DNA of 64,000 nucleotides, from assembly GCA_025452255.1 (NCBI GenBank), contig CP104974.1:372001-436000 (forward strand), written 5' to 3'. Each line of letters opens with the position of its first letter. Position 1 is the first letter of the stretch. Below the pieces are notes generated by a model, which saw only the letters and a program-made list of their open reading frames with translations, was not told where the DNA came from and ran no database searches. The stretch comes from Devosia sp. A8/3-2 (GTDB lineage Bacteria; Pseudomonadota; Alphaproteobacteria; Rhizobiales; Devosiaceae). Below, piece by piece: positions 61,741-64,000 of this stretch. The position numbers and the translations under genes are program-made.

Positions 61741-62767
61741 TCAGGCGCTTTGGCTCCGGCCAACCCCGCGTGGTCCTTCGGGCAACAGGCGATGGGGTGG
61801 TTGGTGCCCATCCATGAAGGTGCGGATATTGACGATGACGGTCTCGCCCATTTCGATGCGGGCCTCGAGCGTGGCCGAGGCCATATGGGCGGTCAGCACC
61901 ACCTTGTTGTCCTCCGCCAGCGCCAGCAGCCGCGGATCGATGCCGTGCTTATTCTCGAACACGTCCAATGCGGCGCCGCTCAGATGGCCATTCTCGATCT
62001 GGCTCACCAGCGCTGTTTCATCGATCAGTTCGGGGCGGGACACATTGACCACAAAGCTGCCCGGCTTCATCGCGGCCAGCCGCTCCGCGGAAAGGATGTG
62101 AAAGGTCTCGCGGGTATGCGGGGTGTGCAGCGACACAATATCCACCGCGGCCAGCATGGCGTCCAGATCATCCCAATAGGTGGCTTCGAGCGGGGTTTCG
62201 ATGGCCGGGGGCCGGCGGTTACGGGAGAAGTAATGGATATTGAGGCCAAAGGCCTTGGCGCGCTGGGCGACAGCGGTGCCGATACGGCCCATGCCGATAA
62301 TGCCCAGCGCCTTGCCGCGCAGGCGATGGCCCAGCATGGAGGTTGGCGACCAGCCGGCCCAGACCCCGTCGCGCACCAGCATCTGGGTGCCTTCGACCAG
62401 CCGGCGCGGCAAAGCCAGCATCAGCACCATGGCCATGTCGGCGGTATCTTCGGTGAGCACACTTGGCGTATTGGTGACGGTCAGCCCGGCCGCCCGGGCC
62501 GCTTCTGACATCGATATTGTCCACGCCATTGCCGAATTGGGCGATCAGCCGCACTGATTTGGGCAGGCGGGCGACCAGATCGGCATCGATGCGGTCGGTG
62601 ATGGAGCTGACGAGCACATCCTTGCCCGCAAGGCCTTCGATAATGTCATCGGCCGTCAGCGTGACATCGGCTTCGTTGACATCGGTTTCGAACAAAGTCG
62701 CCATCCGCGCCTCGATGGTTTCGGGCAGGCGCCCGGTGACAAGAATCTTGGGTTTGGAGCTGGTCAT
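61741..62767 (-). CDS. D-2-hydroxyacid dehydrogenase, glyoxylate reductase-like (frameshifted)
   Basis: About 342 residues over a break near 62515. Two Rossmann domains: KILVTGRLPETIEARM..., then NAD motif RGKALGIIGMGRIGTAVAQR; catalytic Arg in FVVNVSRPELIDETAL, Glu in LDVFENKHGIDPRL, His in VVLTAHMASATLEAR. Resembles glyoxylate/hydroxypyruvate reductases. Weak ribosome site before ATG 62767. The N-terminal frame ends in LIAQFGNGVDNIDV; the C-terminal frame takes up at EAARAAGLTVTNTPS. Confidence 0.88.
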
Positions 62768-62872
62768 CAAGTTCCGGAGCGCGGCTGGACAGGCTTGTGG
62801 AAAACCACACCTTCAGCGACCATTAAGGATCATCGCGTAGTGATAGGGCAAATCCAGATCTTCTGCAAAGTC

Positions 62873-63462
62873 ATGTTTGACGAGACCTCCGGCGCCCTGC
62901 GCGTCCGCCATATCCAAGCCCCCCAAAGCCTCGTCCTTCGCATTGTCATGGTGTGCACGGCGCTGCTAGCGATGGCATGCGCCACGCCAGCCCGGGCGCA
63001 GGCGGATAATCCGAGCGGGCTGCCGCTGCCGCGCTTTGCCACCACGCGCTCCACCCCGATCAATGTGCGTGTCGGCCCCGGCACCAAATATGAAGTCGTC
63101 TGGACCTATCTCAAGTCCGGCATTCCCATCGAGATTATCCAGGAATTCGATACCCGGCGGAAGATTCGCGATGTGGATGGCGACGAAGGCTGGGTGCACC
63201 AGAACCTGCTTTCGGGAACCCGCGCCGGCTATGTCACGCCCGTCATGGCCAATAGCGAAATTGCCCTGCGCAGCGACAAATCCGACACTGCGGGCGTGCG
63301 CGCCCAGCTCGGCCCAGGCCTGCGGGTGCAGATCAAGGAATGCGACGGGGAATGGTGCGAGGTCAGCGCCGCCCAGCCGGGCAATGAACATCGCTCCTAT
63401 TCGGGCTATCTGCGCCAGGGAAGAAATCTGGGGCGTCTATCCCGACAGAATCGTTCGACTAA
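62873..63462 (+). CDS. Secreted SH3-domain protein (frameshifted)
   Basis: About 196 residues. Signal segment: RIVMVCTALLAMACATPARA. Two bacterial SH3-like repeats: TTRSTPINVRVGPGTKYEVV with EGWVHQNLLSGTRAGYV, and SEIALRSDKSDTAGVRAQLG with IKECDGEWCEVSA. A break at 63415-63420 (CCAGGG for CCAGG) and another near 63447 precede the likely end EEIWGVYPDESFD. Periplasmic; such proteins bind peptidoglycan. Confidence 0.85.
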
Positions 63463-64000
63463 TCCTGTTCGGCGACCGCATTGGCGGTCTGGCGCGCAAT
63501 GCGAGTCGCTTCGCCCTGTTTGGGGCATGAGGCGCAATAGGCTTTAGGCTCGATCAGATAATCAAGGCAACAGCCTTTGCGCGTTACGATGAGCACCTCG
63601 CGGCCGTTGCCCACGTCAATCCGGTCGAGCCGGCCCTGCCCAGCCAACCCCAAAGCCGCCAGCCAAAGCTGGGCGTAATCGTCTGCCATTGCTGCAGTAA
63701 TGCCGGGCTGCCATTGCGGCAGCCGGGCGATGATGGAGAGCATGCGATCGGCCAGCAGTCGCCGCGCCGGCAGCGGCTTGAGCTTCACAAGCACATTGAT
63801 CTCGTCCAGAAGGCTCGCGCAGAACGGGCGCAGGGCCGCCGCGGCGATCGGGATCAATTGTTCGGGCGTGCCGGATTGCTGCGGGCCGACCGGCAGGCGG
63901 TAGCCATCGGCATAGATGCCATGGACGCGCTGCGACAGCTGCCCGAGATCGGGCACGCCGCCGTGGATATGGGCGGCGATAACCGCCAGATAAGCGGGCT
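63459..64000 (-). CDS. FhuF-like ferric-siderophore reductase, partial
   Basis: C-terminal ~180 residues; the N-terminus is beyond the right edge. The 2Fe-2S motif of FhuF, CC-x10-C-x2-C, is exact: GCCLDYLIEPKAYCASCPKQ. Upstream of it AVIAAHIHGGVPDLGQ and FCASLLDEINVL fit the family. FhuF reduces iron(III)-siderophores in the cytoplasm. The stop overlaps the convergent SH3 gene end. Confidence 0.85.
   Translation of the reverse strand, partial: PAYLAVIAAHIHGGVPDLGQLSQRVHGIYADGYRLPVGPQQSGTPEQLIPIAAAALRPFCASLLDEINVLVKLKPLPARRLLADRMLSIIARLPQWQPGITAAMADDYAQLWLAALGLAGQGRLDRIDVGNGREVLIVTRKGCCLDYLIEPKAYCASCPKQGEATRIARQTANAVAEQD

Noticed and set aside
61045-62508. 487-codon plus-strand frame
   Set aside because: It is the antisense of the secreted protein and the 2-hydroxyacid dehydrogenase, with no family features.

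Overview
The window looks like chromosomal DNA of an alphaproteobacterium of the order Hyphomicrobiales, most likely Devosia or a close relative. Reasons: high GC; an iron-exporting MbfA behind tandem Irr-type (ICE) operators; a RirA-type iron box; a SitABCD manganese/iron importer; an MmcB repair protein; a MipA-type outer-membrane protein; and a complete reductive pyrimidine-degradation cluster ending in MmsA. I recognised no rRNA, tRNA, CRISPR array, transposase or integrase.

A warning for every reader: about half of the genes are split by one or more single-base shifts, although homology runs straight across each break. I describe each as one gene and give the approximate break points. 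Many breaks sit exactly where the conserved protein requires CCWGG (CCTGG or CCAGG). Four conserved leucines have become proline through CCTGG read as CCCGG. A second group of breaks is an inserted base inside C|GAA or C|GAC. This points to base-calling errors at a modified motif, not to pseudogenes.

Layout. 1-5.6 kb: an aldo/keto reductase fragment, tRNA hydroxylase trhO, LysR and TetR regulators with clear operators, mbfA and a thioredoxin-reductase-like flavoprotein. 5.7-10.5 kb: a surface-glycan group (O-antigen-ligase-like protein and three glycosyltransferases). 10.5-12.6 kb: a VOC protein, a TetR regulator and an isolated phage-tail-like DUF2793/S74 protein. 12.7-16.2 kb: sitABCD. 16.4-19.2 kb: panB-coaBC-panC (pantothenate to CoA). 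19.2-23.8 kb: an iron-siderophore binding protein, two MFS transporters and mipA. 23.8-36.9 kb: a carbohydrate locus with a lactonase-like SMP-30 protein and a uronate-dehydrogenase-like enzyme, LacI and ROK regulators, a five-gene oligosaccharide/peptide-type ABC importer and a large unrecognised protein (about 820 residues). 36.9-43.5 kb: mmcB, two tandem paralogous MFS genes, LysR, a DUF1127 peptide, two aldo/keto reductases and an RlpA-like protein. 43.5-44.6 kb: gene-free, with two long inverted repeats. 44.7-59.5 kb: pyrimidine degradation. 59.5-64 kb: truB, rbfA, a secreted protein, a 2-hydroxyacid dehydrogenase, an SH3 protein and a FhuF-like fragment.

How the genes work together: PreTA reduces uracil/thymine, HydA opens the ring, a carbamoylase frees the beta-amino acid, a class III transaminase makes the semialdehyde and MmsA converts it to acyl-CoA. 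A RutR-like regulator with a matching operator half-site sits divergent to the second block, and an ABC importer follows it as the likely substrate transporter. Iron and manganese homeostasis recurs along the window (MbfA, SitABCD, siderophore-binding protein, FhuF-like protein), each of the first three with a recognisable operator.
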